12,659 nt of DNA from positions 1 to 12,659 of the forward strand of contig JAHEHQ010000031.1 of the NCBI GenBank assembly GCA_024644505.1. The letters are read 5' to 3'. The notes beneath the pieces are model-generated. The model was not told where the DNA came from. It was given only the letters and a program-made list of their open reading frames with translations, and searched no databases. The translations under genes were made by a program, and so were the position numbers. Shown here in pieces: positions 5,538 through 12,659 of this stretch (the stretch's first letter is position 1; each line of letters opens with the position of its first letter). Source of the DNA: Gammaproteobacteria bacterium (GTDB lineage Bacteria; Pseudomonadota; Gammaproteobacteria; Chromatiales; Chromatiaceae).

Positions 5538-6803
5538 TCATGAGGACAGTTTATGGCCCTCTGCCTGATAGATATAGTCACGGGTCCAGGGGATGACGTT
5601 ATTCTCGTGGCGGGTGAACACCACCTGGAACAGCTGCAGCGTACCGGTTCTGAATGAGGCGATCGAGCCGGCCAGGTAAAGGCGCCAGGCCCGGACGAAA
5701 TCGGGATCATACATCTCTGTGATTGGACCGACATTGTCCTCGAACCGCTCCAGCCACTGTTCGAGAGTCCGGGCGTAGTGCAGGCGGATATTCTCCACAT
5801 CCAGTATCGAAAAACTTCTGGGCTCGAAGATCTCCATCATCTCCCCCAGCGTCGGTGGATAGGCACCCGGAAATATTCGCCGTTCGATCCAGGGGTTCAT
5901 GGGACGGGCACGGTTGCGGCCGATGGTATGGATAAGCCCGCGGCCATCCGGTTCCAGCGACCGGTCGATAATCTCCCCAAGCGCCCGGTAATTGTAGACA
6001 CCCACGTGCTCCAGCATGCCCACTGACACGAACACATCGTACCTGCCGTCGATGTTTCGATAATCATCCTCGACAAACTCCACCCGGTCGCTGAGACCGA
6101 GGGCTTCGGCGCGCTCCCGGGCATAAAGGATCTGCTCATGAGAGATGTTGTAGGAGCGCACCTTCGCACCGTAGGCCTTTGCCATGTGCAGCGCCAGACC
6201 GCCCCATCCGCTGCCTGCCTCCACCACGGTGTCACCGGGCTTGAGCCGCAGCTTGCGGCACACATGGTCCAGCTTGGCAATCTGCGCCGTTTCCAGGTCG
6301 ACGTCCGGGCTTGGATAGTAGGCGCAGGTGTACTGCATCGCGGCCTCATCCAGCCACAGCCGGTAGAAGTCGTTGCCGATATCGTAATGGGTTTGAATAT
6401 TCTCTTTGGAGCCCGACAGGTTGTTGATCCGCGCACGCCCCTGCCAACGCCAGAGCAATCGTCGCAGCAGGCCCGGCGGCGACGCACGGTGTAATCCGCG
6501 GCTCACGGCTTCCAGGAAGCCCACGAGATCCCCTTCGAGGGTGATGCTGCCGCTGCTGTAGGCATCACCGAAATAGAGTTCGGGATTGACCAGAACACCC
6601 AGCAGGCTTCGCGGGTCTTCAAACGTCAGGGTGTATTCCGGTTCTTCAACCGGGGCAACCGTGGTTCCGTCCCACAACCTCAGTGCCACGGGGGGGAGTC
6701 CCACCAATTCCAGCACTTGCTTCAGCAGGCGTTCCTTGAAGGACACCGCAACCAAAGCCAAACCCGGCTGGCTGATGGCTGTATTGTCGGTTGTTCGCTC
6801 CAT
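5538..6803 (-). CDS. cfa: Cyclopropane-fatty-acyl-phospholipid synthase family methyltransferase
   Basis: This SAM-dependent enzyme should add a methylene group across double bonds of membrane phospholipid acyl chains. Numbered from an upstream ATG at 6842, it has the SAM-binding motif VVEAGSGWGGLALHMA (206-221) and the family blocks NIQTHYDIGNDFYRLWLD and MQYTCAYY. All four conserved active-site residues I could check from E. coli Cfa are present: Cys173, Glu278 in VGMLEHVG, His305 in IHTIG and Tyr356 in RLHYARTLEQW. The C-terminus (RTGTLQLFQVVFTR) is complete. Three in-frame ATGs (6842, 6827, 6803) lack clear ribosome-binding sites. I prefer 6803 because a likely promoter would start RNA just inside 6842. 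Paralogues of this family make other lipid modifications, so cyclopropane formation itself is inference. It is monocistronic and divergent from imuA. Confidence 0.9.
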   Translation of the reverse strand: MERTTDNTAISQPGLALVAVSFKERLLKQVLELVGLPPVALRLWDGTTVAPVEEPEYTLTFEDPRSLLGVLVNPELYFGDAYSSGSITLEGDLVGFLEAVSRGLHRASPPGLLRRLLWRWQGRARINNLSGSKENIQTHYDIGNDFYRLWLDEAAMQYTCAYYPSPDVDLETAQIAKLDHVCRKLRLKPGDTVVEAGSGWGGLALHMAKAYGAKVRSYNISHEQILYARERAEALGLSDRVEFVEDDYRNIDGRYDVFVSVGMLEHVGVYNYRALGEIIDRSLEPDGRGLIHTIGRNRARPMNPWIERRIFPGAYPPTLGEMMEIFEPRSFSILDVENIRLHYARTLEQWLERFEDNVGPITEMYDPDFVRAWRLYLAGSIASFRTGTLQLFQVVFTRHENNVIPWTRDYIYQAEGHKLSS

Positions 6804-6843
6804 AGCTAAGCATCGAAATGCAGACATGTTACGAATGGCCATT

Positions 6844-6871
6844 ATGTTACAAAAACCAATCTTTTAGTCAA
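6844..6871 (-). promoter_or_regulatory. Candidate promoter for the cfa-like gene
   Basis: On the minus strand TTGACT (6871-6866) is followed by a 16-base spacer and TAACAT (6849-6844). These match the -35 and -10 consensus at five and four of six positions. Transcription would begin near 6837, which argues against the ATG at 6842 as the start. The site is back to back with the imuA promoter, about 80 bases away. Confidence 0.4.
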
Positions 6872-6947
6872 TCATGGAGTGCTGACCTTCCCGGCCTCGT
6901 CGCGTCTTCTATATCGGTACAAACCCCTTGGTTTATGTGGCAGGGGA

Positions 6948-6975
6948 TGGACAAACAGCTCTTTTGTTCTATACT
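6948..6975 (+). promoter_or_regulatory. imuA promoter
   Basis: TGGACA at 6948-6953 (five of six to the -35 consensus), a 16-base spacer and TATACT at 6970-6975 (five of six to the -10 consensus) form a good sigma70 promoter. RNA would begin near 6982, about 65 bases before the chosen imuA start. The -10 lies inside the LexA-like operator. Confidence 0.6.
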
Positions 6976-6980
6976 TGTTC
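6966..6980 (+). promoter_or_regulatory. LexA (SOS) operator of direct-repeat type, GTTC-N7-GTTC
   Basis: GTTC at 6966-6969 and again at 6977-6980, seven bases apart, exactly fit the LexA box known from Alphaproteobacteria. The likeness extends to an 11-base period, TTGTTCTATAC then TTGTTCTCTAT. It overlaps the -10 box of the imuA promoter, where bound LexA would block polymerase until DNA damage. I see no E. coli-type CTGT-N8-ACAG palindrome in this gap. Confidence 0.6.
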
Positions 6981-7045
6981 TCTATCGCTCTCTAAAAATG
7001 ATGCCCGGTTCACAACACCGGGCAGGAATACCCGTCCCTCTGATC

Positions 7046-7651
7046 ATGACCAACGTCAGCCTGGAAAAACTGGTGAAACGCGGCGCCCTCTGGCGCGGCC
7101 GGCAAGGTGTTGCCGCCGTCGAAAGCGTCGAGCCGACCGGCTGGGAATCCCTTGATGCCCTGATCGGCGGCTGGCCCCGCGGGGCGCTGACGGAACTGCT
7201 GAGTAACCGCCACAGCGGTCTGCCGCTGTTGATGCCGGCCCTGTCCCGCCTGAGCAGAACGGAACGCTGGTTGCTCTGGACCGCGCCGCCGCACCTGCCC
7301 TATGCACCGGCGCTCGCAGCCCGGGGAGTGCAAATGGAGAGGGTCCTGGTGATACGGGAGGCATCGCACGCACAGCGTCTGTGGGCGGCGGAGCAGGCGA
7401 TGCGCTCCAGTGCCTGCGCCGCGGTGATGGCTTGGTTCGAGCACCTGGAAACCGCCCCCCTGCGCCGCCTGCAGCTGGCGGCGGAACAGGGCGGGTGCCT
7501 GGGCATACTGTTTCGCCCCATAAGCGCCATCCGGCAGAATTCACCGGCCGCACTGCGCCTGCGGATTGTCCCCACCGCCGCCGGGCTCGACGTGGAAGTG
7601 CTGAAACGCCGCGGCGGCTGGGGCGGCGGGCGCTGCCTGATCCGGCTGTGA
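7046..7651 (+). CDS. imuA: ImuA, translesion-synthesis accessory protein
   Basis: The protein (201 residues from ATG 7046) matches the beta/gamma-proteobacterial ImuA type, a RecA-like relative that works with ImuB and DnaE2 in SOS mutagenesis. Landmarks are the start LEKLVKRGALWRG, TGWESLDALIGGWPRGALTELL at about 32-53, WLLWTAPPHLPYAPALAARGV, LWAAEQAMRSSACAAVMAW and the ending LRIVPTAAGLDVEVLKRRGG. The site where RecA has its GKT Walker motif reads SNRHSGLPLL, so ATP binding in the usual way is unlikely, as in this subfamily generally. The frame is open back to 6818, but upstream residues do not look like the family, and the promoter lies inside that extension, so the 7046 start is preferred. 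No strong ribosome-binding site is seen. It is first in a tight operon and probably LexA-controlled. Confidence 0.9.
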   Translation: MTNVSLEKLVKRGALWRGRQGVAAVESVEPTGWESLDALIGGWPRGALTELLSNRHSGLPLLMPALSRLSRTERWLLWTAPPHLPYAPALAARGVQMERVLVIREASHAQRLWAAEQAMRSSACAAVMAWFEHLETAPLRRLQLAAEQGGCLGILFRPISAIRQNSPAALRLRIVPTAAGLDVEVLKRRGGWGGGRCLIRL

Positions 7652-7663
7652 AAGGCGGCCCCT

Positions 7664-9091
7664 GTGCTCTGGACGGCCCTTTATTTTCCCCAGCTGCCGA
7701 TTGAAATCCTCACGGTTGGCCTGGACAGGGAAATTGCCCTGGCCATCAGCCGGTCCCACAGGGGTCGCGAGACCATTTCACGCTGCAATGCGGTGGCGGC
7801 AGCCCAGGGTATTTGCCCGGGGCTGCCGGTGCAGGCGGCCCTGGCCTTGCACGCCGGCCTGCGGGTGCTGCCGCGCAGCGAGGCGGATGAGGCTTCGGCC
7901 CTTCAGGGACTGGCGCTCTGGGCCTACCAGTTCAGCCCCCGCATCGCTTTTGAGCCCCTGACCCTGTTGCTGGAGACAGGCGCCAGCCGGCGCCTGTTCG
8001 GCGGTCTGGAGCCCCTGTCCCGGCTGCTGGACCGGGAACTCGATCAGCTTGGCCACCAATATCGGCGCGCCGTGGCGCCGACGCCGACGGCCGCCGGTCT
8101 GCTGGCACGCACCCGGCCGGGCGCGACAGCCCAAACCCCGGAATCGCTCCGCCGGCAGATCAACGACATCGCGCTGGCCCAACTGACCCGCAACCCCGAA
8201 GTCCGCGCCCTGATCGACGACATCGGCCTGAACAGCATCGGCGAATGCCTGACCCTGCCCCGGGCGGAACTGGCCCGCCGCACCGGCCCACGGCTGATCC
8301 TGCTGTTCGACCGCCTGCTGGGAAGCGTCCCGGACCCGCGCCCGCCGTGGCAACCGCCGGACCGTTTCGAACAACGGCTGGAGCTTCCGGGAGAAATCAC
8401 TCATCACACGGCGCTGGCCTTCCCGGCACAACGACTGATCATCACCCTGTGCGGTTACCTGCTGGGCCGCGGCGCCGCCACCCAGCACCTGACATGGCGC
8501 CTCGAACACCGCGAGGCCGCCGCCACGGAATTCCGACAAGGCCTGCTTAAACCCTCCCGGGATGCCGGACACATGCTGGATATTTTCCGCGAGCGCATCG
8601 AACGGGTGCGACTGCCCGAACCCGTGGTAGCCATGGGCCTGACAGTGACCGGCTGGCTCCACTTCGAGGAACAGACCGCCGACCTGCTGCGGAACCCGTC
8701 CGACGCCGAAGACGGGGCCTTCCTGGAACGCCTGCGCAACCGCCTGGGCGATGCCCGGGTACAGGGCCTGTCCACCGTCCCCGACTACCGCCCGGAACGT
8801 GCCTGGCGCTGGTGCGGCCCCGGCACGGGACAAGGTGACGATACCGATGAACGGCGGCATCCGCTGTGGCTGCTGGATCCCCCCTGCCCCCTCGGGGTGC
8901 GCGAACAAAGGCCGGACTACGGCGGCAGACTGGAACTGGAGCACCTGCCGGAGCGCATCGAGACCGGCTGGTGGGACGGATGCGACGTGGCGCGGGACTA
9001 CTTCGTGGCCCGCAACCCGGCCGGCGAAAGGCTGTGGGTGTTCCGGGACCGCCGCTCGGGGGGGTGGTATCTGCATGGGCTTTTCGACTGA
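7664..9091 (+). CDS. imuB: ImuB, inactive Y-family polymerase homologue
   Basis: ImuB (475 residues, GTG start, AAAGGCGG just upstream) is the hub of the ImuA-ImuB-DnaE2 mutasome. It resembles Y-family DNA polymerases but does not synthesise DNA; it binds the sliding clamp and recruits DnaE2. The N-terminus reads WTALYFPQLPIE where active Y-polymerases have an acidic DxD-type motif, so the catalytic metal site is absent, as expected. Other family landmarks are ISRCNAVAAAQGICPGLPVQ, IGLNSIGECLTLPRAELARR with a helix-hairpin-helix character near 185-206, and RPERAWRW near 377-384. EEQTADLL at 335-342 is a candidate weak clamp-binding motif of the QxxDLF kind. The gene follows imuA after 12 bases and overlaps dnaE2 by one base, so translation is likely coupled. 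Confidence 0.93.
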   Translation: MLWTALYFPQLPIEILTVGLDREIALAISRSHRGRETISRCNAVAAAQGICPGLPVQAALALHAGLRVLPRSEADEASALQGLALWAYQFSPRIAFEPLTLLLETGASRRLFGGLEPLSRLLDRELDQLGHQYRRAVAPTPTAAGLLARTRPGATAQTPESLRRQINDIALAQLTRNPEVRALIDDIGLNSIGECLTLPRAELARRTGPRLILLFDRLLGSVPDPRPPWQPPDRFEQRLELPGEITHHTALAFPAQRLIITLCGYLLGRGAATQHLTWRLEHREAAATEFRQGLLKPSRDAGHMLDIFRERIERVRLPEPVVAMGLTVTGWLHFEEQTADLLRNPSDAEDGAFLERLRNRLGDARVQGLSTVPDYRPERAWRWCGPGTGQGDDTDERRHPLWLLDPPCPLGVREQRPDYGGRLELEHLPERIETGWWDGCDVARDYFVARNPAGERLWVFRDRRSGGWYLHGLFD

Positions 9092-12000
9092 TGATCGGCT
9101 ACGCCGAACTCCATTGCCTCAGCAACTTCAGCTTCCTGCGGGGCGCATCCCACCCGGAGGAAATGGTGGCACAAGCCCACGCCCTGGGTTACTCGGCCCT
9201 GGCGATCACCGACGAATGCTCGGTCTCCGGGGTGGTGCGAGCCCACGAGAAGGCCCGCGAGCTGGGGTTCAAACTCATCGTCGGCGCCGAACTGCGGCTG
9301 GTCGACGGGCCGGATCTGGTGCTGCTGGCCACCGACCGGACCGGTTACGGACAGCTCTGCCGGCTGATCACCCGGGGACGGCGCAGTGCCGCCAAGGGCA
9401 GCTATACCCTGCACCGCCGGGACCTGCAGGAAGACCTGTCCCACTGCCTGGCCCTGCTGCTGCCGCGTCTCCGGGAAGCACCGGAACAGGTCCAGTGGTT
9501 TGCCGGGACGTTTCCCGGACAGGGCTGGCTGGCCGTGGAACTGCTGCGTGACGGCCGGGATGCCGGGCGCCTGGAACAGACCGCCGCATGGGCGCGGAAA
9601 TATAGTCTGCCAAGGGTCGCCGCCGGCGGCGTCCGCATGCATCGGCGCGGCCGGCGCGCCCTGGGGGACCTGCTCACGGCCATCCGCCTGAACCGGCCGG
9701 TGGCACAACTGGGTCACGAGCTTCTGTCCAACGGCGAACGGCACCTGCGCCGCCTGGACGACCTGGCTGCGCTCTACCCCGCCGAACTGCTGGACGAGAC
9801 CCAGCGCCTGGCACAGCGCTGCCGCTTTTCCCTGAACGAAGTGTCCTACCAATACCCGGATGACGTGACCCCGCCCGGCACCACACCCCGTGCCTGGCTG
9901 CGCCGGCTGACGGAGCAAGGTACCAGGGCGCGTTGGCCCCAAGGCTGTCCCGGGAAGGTACGCAGGCAGATCGAACACGAACTGGCCCTGATCGCCGAAC
10001 TTGGCTACGAGCCCTATTTCCTCACCGTCTGGGACATTGTCCGCCACGCCCGGGCGCAGGGGATCCTCTGCCAGGGCCGGGGCTCGGCGGCCAACTCCGC
10101 GGTCTGCTACTGCCTGGGCATCACGGAGGTCGACCCCTCGCGTATGAACCTGCTGTTCGAGCGCTTCATCTCCAGGGAGCGCAATGAGCCGCCGGATATC
10201 GACGTGGACTTCGAGCACGAGCGGCGCGAGGAGGTGATCCAGTACATCTACGACAAGTACGGCCGTGAGCGGGCGGCACTGGCCGCCACCGTCATCACTT
10301 ATCGAACGAAAAGCGCCCTGCGGGACGCGGGCAAGGCACTGGGACTGTCGCCGGAACAGATCGAGGCCCTGATCGCCGCCGTGGCCGGGTGGCGCCGCAG
10401 CAGCGGCATCCGGCCGGATGCCCTGGTCGAGGCGGGCTTCTCCCCGGACAACCCGGTGATCCGGCGGCTGGTGGTCCTGTGCGACCAGCTGCGCAGTTTC
10501 CCGCGCCACCTGTCCCAGCACGTCGGCGGCTTCGTCATCGCCCAGGGGCGGCTCGACGAACTGGTGCCGGTGGAGAACGCCAGCATGCCGGAGCGCACCG
10601 TCATCCAGTGGGAGAAGAACGACCTGGAGACCCTGGGTCTGCTCAAGGTGGACATCCTGGGGCTGGGCATGCTCTCGGCCATAAGGCGCGCCTTCGGCCT
10701 GATCGAGGGATTCAGGGGCAGACGCTGGACCCTGGCCGGCCTGCCGGCCGAAGACCCGGCGGTCTACCGGATGATTCAGCGGGCGGACACCGTCGGCGTG
10801 TTCCAGATCGAGTCCCGGGCCCAGATGTCCATGCTGCCGAGACTGCGCCCGGAAAACTTCTACGACCTGGTGATCGAGGTGGCGATCGTGCGGCCCGGCC
10901 CCATCCAGGGGGACATGGTGCACCCCTACCTGCGCCGGCGCCGGGGCACCGAGCCCGTGGTCTACCCTTCCGAGGCGGTGCGCGAGGTCCTGGGCCGCAC
11001 CCTGGGCGTGCCGATCTTCCAGGAGCAGGTGATCAAACTGGCCATCGTGGCGGCCGGGTTCACCCCGGGGGACGCCGACCGGCTGCGCCGCGCCATGGCG
11101 GCCTGGAAACGGCGCGGCGGGCTGGAGTCCTACAGGATCAGACTCATGGAGGGGATGCATGAAAGGGGCTACGAACCGGCGTTCGCCGAACGCATCTACC
11201 GCCAGATCCTGGGGTTCGGGGAATACGGCTTCCCGGAGTCCCACGCCGCCAGCTTTGCCCTGCTGGTCTACGTCTCGGCCTGGCTGAAACACCACGAGCC
11301 CGCCGCCTTCTGCGCCGCCCTCCTCAACAGCCAGCCCATGGGCTTCTACCAGCCGGCCCAGCTGGTGCGCGACGCCCGGGAGCACGGCGTCGAGGTACGC
11401 CCCGTGGACGCCGGCCACAGCGACCGGGACTGCACCCTGGAAGCCGGCGGGGAGGGAAAGGCCGCCCTGCGCCTGGGACTGCGGCTGGTCCACGGCCTCT
11501 CCCGCAAGGGGGCGGAGCGCCTGGTCGCCGCCAGACGAGATCAACCCTTCCGGGACCTGGACGACATGGCGCACCGGGCCGGGCTGGACCGGGGAGACCT
11601 GAAGGCCCTGGCGGCGGCCGATGCGCTGCTGGGCCTGTCCGGCCACCGCCACCGGGCCAGCTGGGACGTGGCGGGCATCGAACCGGAGCTGCCGCTGCTG
11701 GCCACAGCCCCCATCCCCGAGCGCCCGCCCGCACTGCCGCCCCCGGAACCGGGCCGGGCGGTGCTGGCCGATTACGCCCACACCGGCCTGAGCCTGCGCA
11801 CCCACCCCCTGGCCCTGCTGCGTGAAGACCTGGGCAGGCACCGCTTCCTGTCGGCCCGGGAGATCTCACTGCGCCCCGACGGGCGCCGGGTACGGGCCGC
11901 CGGCCTGGTGCTGATCCGCCAGCGCCCGGGCAACGGCAATGCCGTGTTCATCACCCTGGAGGACGAGACCGGCAGTCTCAACCTGGTGGTCTGGCGCGAC

Positions 12001-12162
12001 CTCGCCGAACGCCAGCGCCGGGTCCTGCTCAGCGCCAAGCTGCTCGGCGTATCGGCAAAGATCCAGCGCGCCGAGGGGGTGCAGCACCTGATCTGCCACA
12101 GGCTGGAGGACCACACCCGTTTGCTGGGCGACCTGCGGGTTAGATCAAGGGATTTTCATTGA
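9091..12162 (+). CDS. dnaE2: DnaE2, error-prone DNA polymerase III alpha subunit
   Basis: This 1023-residue C-family polymerase copies past DNA lesions and produces most damage-induced mutations in bacteria that carry it. Domains in order are: PHP (YAELHCLSNFSFLRGASHPE at 4-23, ITDEC, IVGAEL); polymerase palm and fingers, with QGRGSAANSAVCYCLGITE and catalytic aspartates Asp371 and Asp373 in PDIDVDF and Asp521 in KVDILGLG; a tandem helix-hairpin-helix region (LRLVHGLSRKGAERLVAAR); and an OB fold (VRAAGLVLIRQRPGNGNAVFITLEDETG). It ends RSRDFH, the normal DnaE2 C-terminus, so it is full length. It starts at ATG 9091, overlapping imuB's stop as TGATG. Proteins starting upstream in this frame would run into imuB. 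The size and the imuA-imuB context distinguish it from replicative DnaE1. Confidence 0.96.
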   Translation: MIGYAELHCLSNFSFLRGASHPEEMVAQAHALGYSALAITDECSVSGVVRAHEKARELGFKLIVGAELRLVDGPDLVLLATDRTGYGQLCRLITRGRRSAAKGSYTLHRRDLQEDLSHCLALLLPRLREAPEQVQWFAGTFPGQGWLAVELLRDGRDAGRLEQTAAWARKYSLPRVAAGGVRMHRRGRRALGDLLTAIRLNRPVAQLGHELLSNGERHLRRLDDLAALYPAELLDETQRLAQRCRFSLNEVSYQYPDDVTPPGTTPRAWLRRLTEQGTRARWPQGCPGKVRRQIEHELALIAELGYEPYFLTVWDIVRHARAQGILCQGRGSAANSAVCYCLGITEVDPSRMNLLFERFISRERNEPPDIDVDFEHERREEVIQYIYDKYGRERAALAATVITYRTKSALRDAGKALGLSPEQIEALIAAVAGWRRSSGIRPDALVEAGFSPDNPVIRRLVVLCDQLRSFPRHLSQHVGGFVIAQGRLDELVPVENASMPERTVIQWEKNDLETLGLLKVDILGLGMLSAIRRAFGLIEGFRGRRWTLAGLPAEDPAVYRMIQRADTVGVFQIESRAQMSMLPRLRPENFYDLVIEVAIVRPGPIQGDMVHPYLRRRRGTEPVVYPSEAVREVLGRTLGVPIFQEQVIKLAIVAAGFTPGDADRLRRAMAAWKRRGGLESYRIRLMEGMHERGYEPAFAERIYRQILGFGEYGFPESHAASFALLVYVSAWLKHHEPAAFCAALLNSQPMGFYQPAQLVRDAREHGVEVRPVDAGHSDRDCTLEAGGEGKAALRLGLRLVHGLSRKGAERLVAARRDQPFRDLDDMAHRAGLDRGDLKALAAADALLGLSGHRHRASWDVAGIEPELPLLATAPIPERPPALPPPEPGRAVLADYAHTGLSLRTHPLALLREDLGRHRFLSAREISLRPDGRRVRAAGLVLIRQRPGNGNAVFITLEDETGSLNLVVWRDLAERQRRVLLSAKLLGVSAKIQRAEGVQHLICHRLEDHTRLLGDLRVRSRDFH

Positions 12163-12467
12163 GATGAGAAATGACACCGACTTTTGTCTAGTTCAACACG
12201 ACCCAACAGGAATCCATAAAACCGCTCATATCCCTTCTCAACCCGGCGGCAGACGAATGCTGCAATGGGATCGGTACCACGGAAGTATCTCTTTATCAGC
12301 GCAACCCTACCTAACGAAGCTAAAACGCGATACAACCGAGACAAGCGATAATAAATGTTTTTACCTGTACTAGAATGTTCAATATCCGGACACCTCGGAA
12401 AAGATCGGGTCCAATACAAAAGGATGGTTTGGTCTGGCGGTAGCCCGCACTCAAAAGGAACAGAGGT
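12163..12467. other. Lower-GC intergenic region without a supported gene
   Basis: These 305 bases after dnaE2 are clearly less G+C-rich than the cassette. Short open frames exist on both strands (12164-12373 plus, 12156-12419 minus), but neither has a ribosome-binding site or a family-like protein. I see no hairpin with a T-run to end the dnaE2 transcript. A TAGAAT near 12372 could be a -10 box for the following gene, but no -35 stands out. Confidence 0.5.
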
Positions 12468-12659
12468 ATGAGGATATTCACGTCGATATCAGCCTTGCCC
12501 CATCGAGATCGTCACATTGCCAACGTACTGCCTTATTTCTTGTTACTTGGCTTTATCACGACTGCTCAAGCGACAGATTTCACCTGTGATCCCGCCCTTT
12601 CAGCTCCTGCCGGTAATCCCTACGGTTATAGTGTCCGGGGCAACCGGTGCGAAGGAGTC
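12468..12659 (+). CDS. Secreted protein of unknown function (cut by window end)
   Basis: The frame starts at ATG 12468 behind AAAGGAACAGAGGT, a good ribosome-binding site, and is still open at the last base (64 codons seen). The N-terminus is a long signal peptide: a basic stretch with R14, H16 and R15-type residues, then VLPYFLLLGFITTAQA, with likely cleavage before TDFTCDPA. The visible mature part has cysteines at about residues 40 and 61 and the motif GNPYGYSVRGNRCEGV, suggesting a disulphide-bonded periplasmic or outer-membrane protein. I do not recognise the family. It is separated from dnaE2 by 305 bases and is probably an independent gene. Confidence 0.7.
   Translation, partial: MRIFTSISALPHRDRHIANVLPYFLLLGFITTAQATDFTCDPALSAPAGNPYGYSVRGNRCEGV

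Noticed and set aside
6818..7045. N-terminal extension of ImuA by 76 codons
   Set aside because: The likely promoter and operator lie inside it and the residues do not resemble ImuA; the family start fits ATG 7046.
8998..11841. 947-codon minus-strand frame opposite imuB and dnaE2
   Set aside because: A codon-bias shadow of GC-rich dnaE2: low-complexity Gln, Gly, Ala and Pro composition with no recognisable domain.
12156..12419. Minus-strand 87-codon frame after dnaE2
   Set aside because: Overlaps the dnaE2 3' end, lacks a ribosome-binding site and resembles no family.
1..12659. CRISPR array, tRNA, rRNA or intact transposase
   Set aside because: None found; the only regular repeat is the 7-base array, which has no spacers.

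Overview
The window looks like a stretch of moderately GC-rich gammaproteobacterial chromosome. The gene set and the beta/gamma-type ImuA suggest this, possibly a Chromatiales-like or other environmental lineage, but no rRNA or other firm marker is present and the assignment is soft. I see no tRNA, rRNA, CRISPR array, intact insertion sequence or phage gene. Ten protein genes are well supported, along with one small gene and one gene cut by the right edge.

Left part (1-2700): a P-II-like signalling protein (58-405) is followed by seven perfect copies of a 7-base repeat. Two minus-strand genes sharing a 4-base ATGA overlap come next: a Ca2+/Na+-type antiporter, best started at a TTG codon at 2182, and a secreted protein of unknown function. 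The antiporter has a hairpin-rich upstream region. A 59-residue small protein (2440-2619, minus) follows.

Middle part (2700-6850): an AT-rich divergent region carries a good sigma70-type promoter for a LysR-family regulator. The DNA-binding half of this regulator is encoded upstream of any ATG, GTG or TTG; the Shine-Dalgarno sequence and the family N-terminus point to an ATC start at 2837. Close behind comes a Tat-exported intradiol ring-cleavage dioxygenase. A 20-base perfect inverted repeat overlaps its stop codon, followed by two weaker dyads and an EamA-type (DMT) transporter. Regulator, dioxygenase and transporter may form an aromatic-compound module, which is inference from gene order. 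A cyclopropane fatty acid synthase-family gene lies convergent to the transporter.

Right part (6850-12162): a complete SOS mutagenesis cassette, imuA-imuB-dnaE2, with a 12-base gap between imuA and imuB and a 1-base overlap between imuB and dnaE2. Its promoter, TGGACA-N16-TATACT, has a direct-repeat GTTC-N7-GTTC operator laid over the -10 box. That is the LexA box known from Alphaproteobacteria, which is unexpected next to a beta/gamma-type ImuA. The cassette is visibly richer in G+C than its flanks. After about 300 bases of lower-GC DNA without a convincing gene, a secreted, Cys-containing protein begins at 12468 and runs off the window.

The points most worth following up are the ATC-start LysR gene, the alpha-type LexA operator on the mutasome cassette, the inverted-repeat cluster after the dioxygenase, and the heptanucleotide array. 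I found no convincing wholly new multi-gene system.
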